From Fundidesulfovibrio agrisoli (lineage in GTDB: Bacteria; Desulfobacterota; Desulfovibrionia; Desulfovibrionales; Desulfovibrionaceae), in NCBI RefSeq assembly GCF_022808715.1, contig NZ_JAKZKX010000008.1:1-64000 (forward strand): DNA of 64,000 bases, read 5' to 3'. The translations under genes were made by a program, and so were the position numbers. How positions within the stretch are numbered: the stretch's first letter is position 1; every line of letters begins with the position of its first letter. The notes below the pieces were generated by a model that saw only the letters and a program-made list of their open reading frames with translations, ran no database searches and was not told where the DNA came from. Shown in pieces: positions 63,650 through 64,000 of this stretch.

Positions 63650-64000
63650 CCTGGTCCTGCTCCGGCAAGGGTTCCGCCAGGACCCAGCTCACGGCTCTCT
63701 TGTTGGCTTCGGTGACGGTGAATTTGTAGCCCGCGGCCTCGAAGGCGTCGCCCTGCCTGGGGACGCGCCCGCCCAGGTCGCTCAGGTAGCCGCCGAGGGT
63801 TTCCATCTGCTCGGATTCGAGGCTGATGCCGAAGCGCTCCTCCAGTTCCTCCAGGGGGAATCGCCCGCTCAGGCGCAGGCGGCCGTCGCCCAGTTCCTGA
63901 AATTCCGGGGGCCTGGTGGGGTCGTGCTCGTCCTCGATCTCGCCCACGATCTCTTCCAGCACGTCCTCCAGGGTCACCAGGCCGGAGGTGCCGCCGTATT
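63627..64000 (-). CDS. CorC/HlyC-type CBS and transporter-associated domain protein, C-terminal part
   Basis: The gene enters from the right edge. The visible 124 residues begin YGGTSGLVTLEDVLEEIVGE, the end of a CBS pair, followed by IEDEHD. The CorC_HlyC domain comes next (GDGRLRLSGRFPLEELEERF, YLSDLGGRVPRQGD, FTVTEANKRAVSWV). Such proteins accompany magnesium or cobalt efflux or act as membrane regulators; corC upstream of lnt is a common proteobacterial order. The N-terminus is outside the window. Confidence 0.9.
   Translation of the reverse strand, partial: YGGTSGLVTLEDVLEEIVGEIEDEHDPTRPPEFQELGDGRLRLSGRFPLEELEERFGISLESEQMETLGGYLSDLGGRVPRQGDAFEAAGYKFTVTEANKRAVSWVLAEPLPEQDQDETDFPA

Overview
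High-GC, Gram-negative, anaerobic chromosome, most like a sulfate-reducing Desulfovibrio-type bacterium (Desulfovibrionaceae or close kin). The clues are a tetraheme cytochrome c beside a chemoreceptor with its own heme c motif (DcrA type), a DHH-family Mn-dependent pyrophosphatase, the rpoN-hpf-ptsN-rapZ-PTS gene order, a bifunctional Rel enzyme, two diguanylate cyclases, and a gene that needs selenocysteine. The species assignment is inference.

Layout. 1-1.6 kb: the tRNA-proximal end of an element integrated at tRNA-Arg(CCG). Its integrase is cut by one amber codon and a transposase gene follows it off the left edge. 1.6-9.9 kb: a diguanylate cyclase, a coupled pair of GT4 glycosyltransferases, an amphi-Trp-like small protein, a putative lipoprotein, a periplasmic rhodanese, RidA and an ACT-domain SerB. 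10.2-15.6 kb: tetraheme cytochrome, heme-c chemoreceptor, a second chemoreceptor. 16-19.2 kb: SWIM/SNF2 helicase. 19.3-24.9 kb: a row of solute-binding protein, Rel and a degenerate ATP-sulfurylase fused to APS kinase. 25-32 kb: type II secretion genes gspC-F-G-H-I-J-K-L-M on the minus strand, with two exported TPR proteins upstream. 35-39.5 kb: murI, a SUI1-domain protein, a DUF3300 protein, a Met-rich exported protein and a YcaC-like hydrolase.

39.68-45.76 kb: a small cryptic genomic island next to tRNA-Ser(CGA). It has a P4-type integrase, AlpA, a HTH replication-type protein, a Cys-rich duplicated protein, an AT-rich section with an orphan TadG-like protein, and repeated GTTACCCG motifs near both ends. 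46-54 kb: tadA, purQ, pyrG, kdsC, then rpoN behind a possible sigma-54 promoter, hpf, ptsN, rapZ and a mannose-type PTS (EIIA, EIIB, and an EIIC broken at a run of nine T). 55-64 kb: ppaC, a DUF2087 gene, a palindrome-rich spacer, then a long minus-strand group: corC (partial), lnt, prfB with its programmed +1 frameshift, diguanylate cyclase, flhG, HU/IHF, an UshA-like protein with an in-frame UGA inside a CxxU motif (probable selenoprotein), and dapA.

Recoding and broken frames are a theme: a UGA read as selenocysteine (58804-58806), a prfB frameshift (62037-62042), a homopolymer frameshift in PTS EIIC (54327-54335), and two amber stops in mobile elements whose frames look coding beyond the stop (795-797 and 43911-43913). 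No CRISPR array, rRNA or replication origin was seen.
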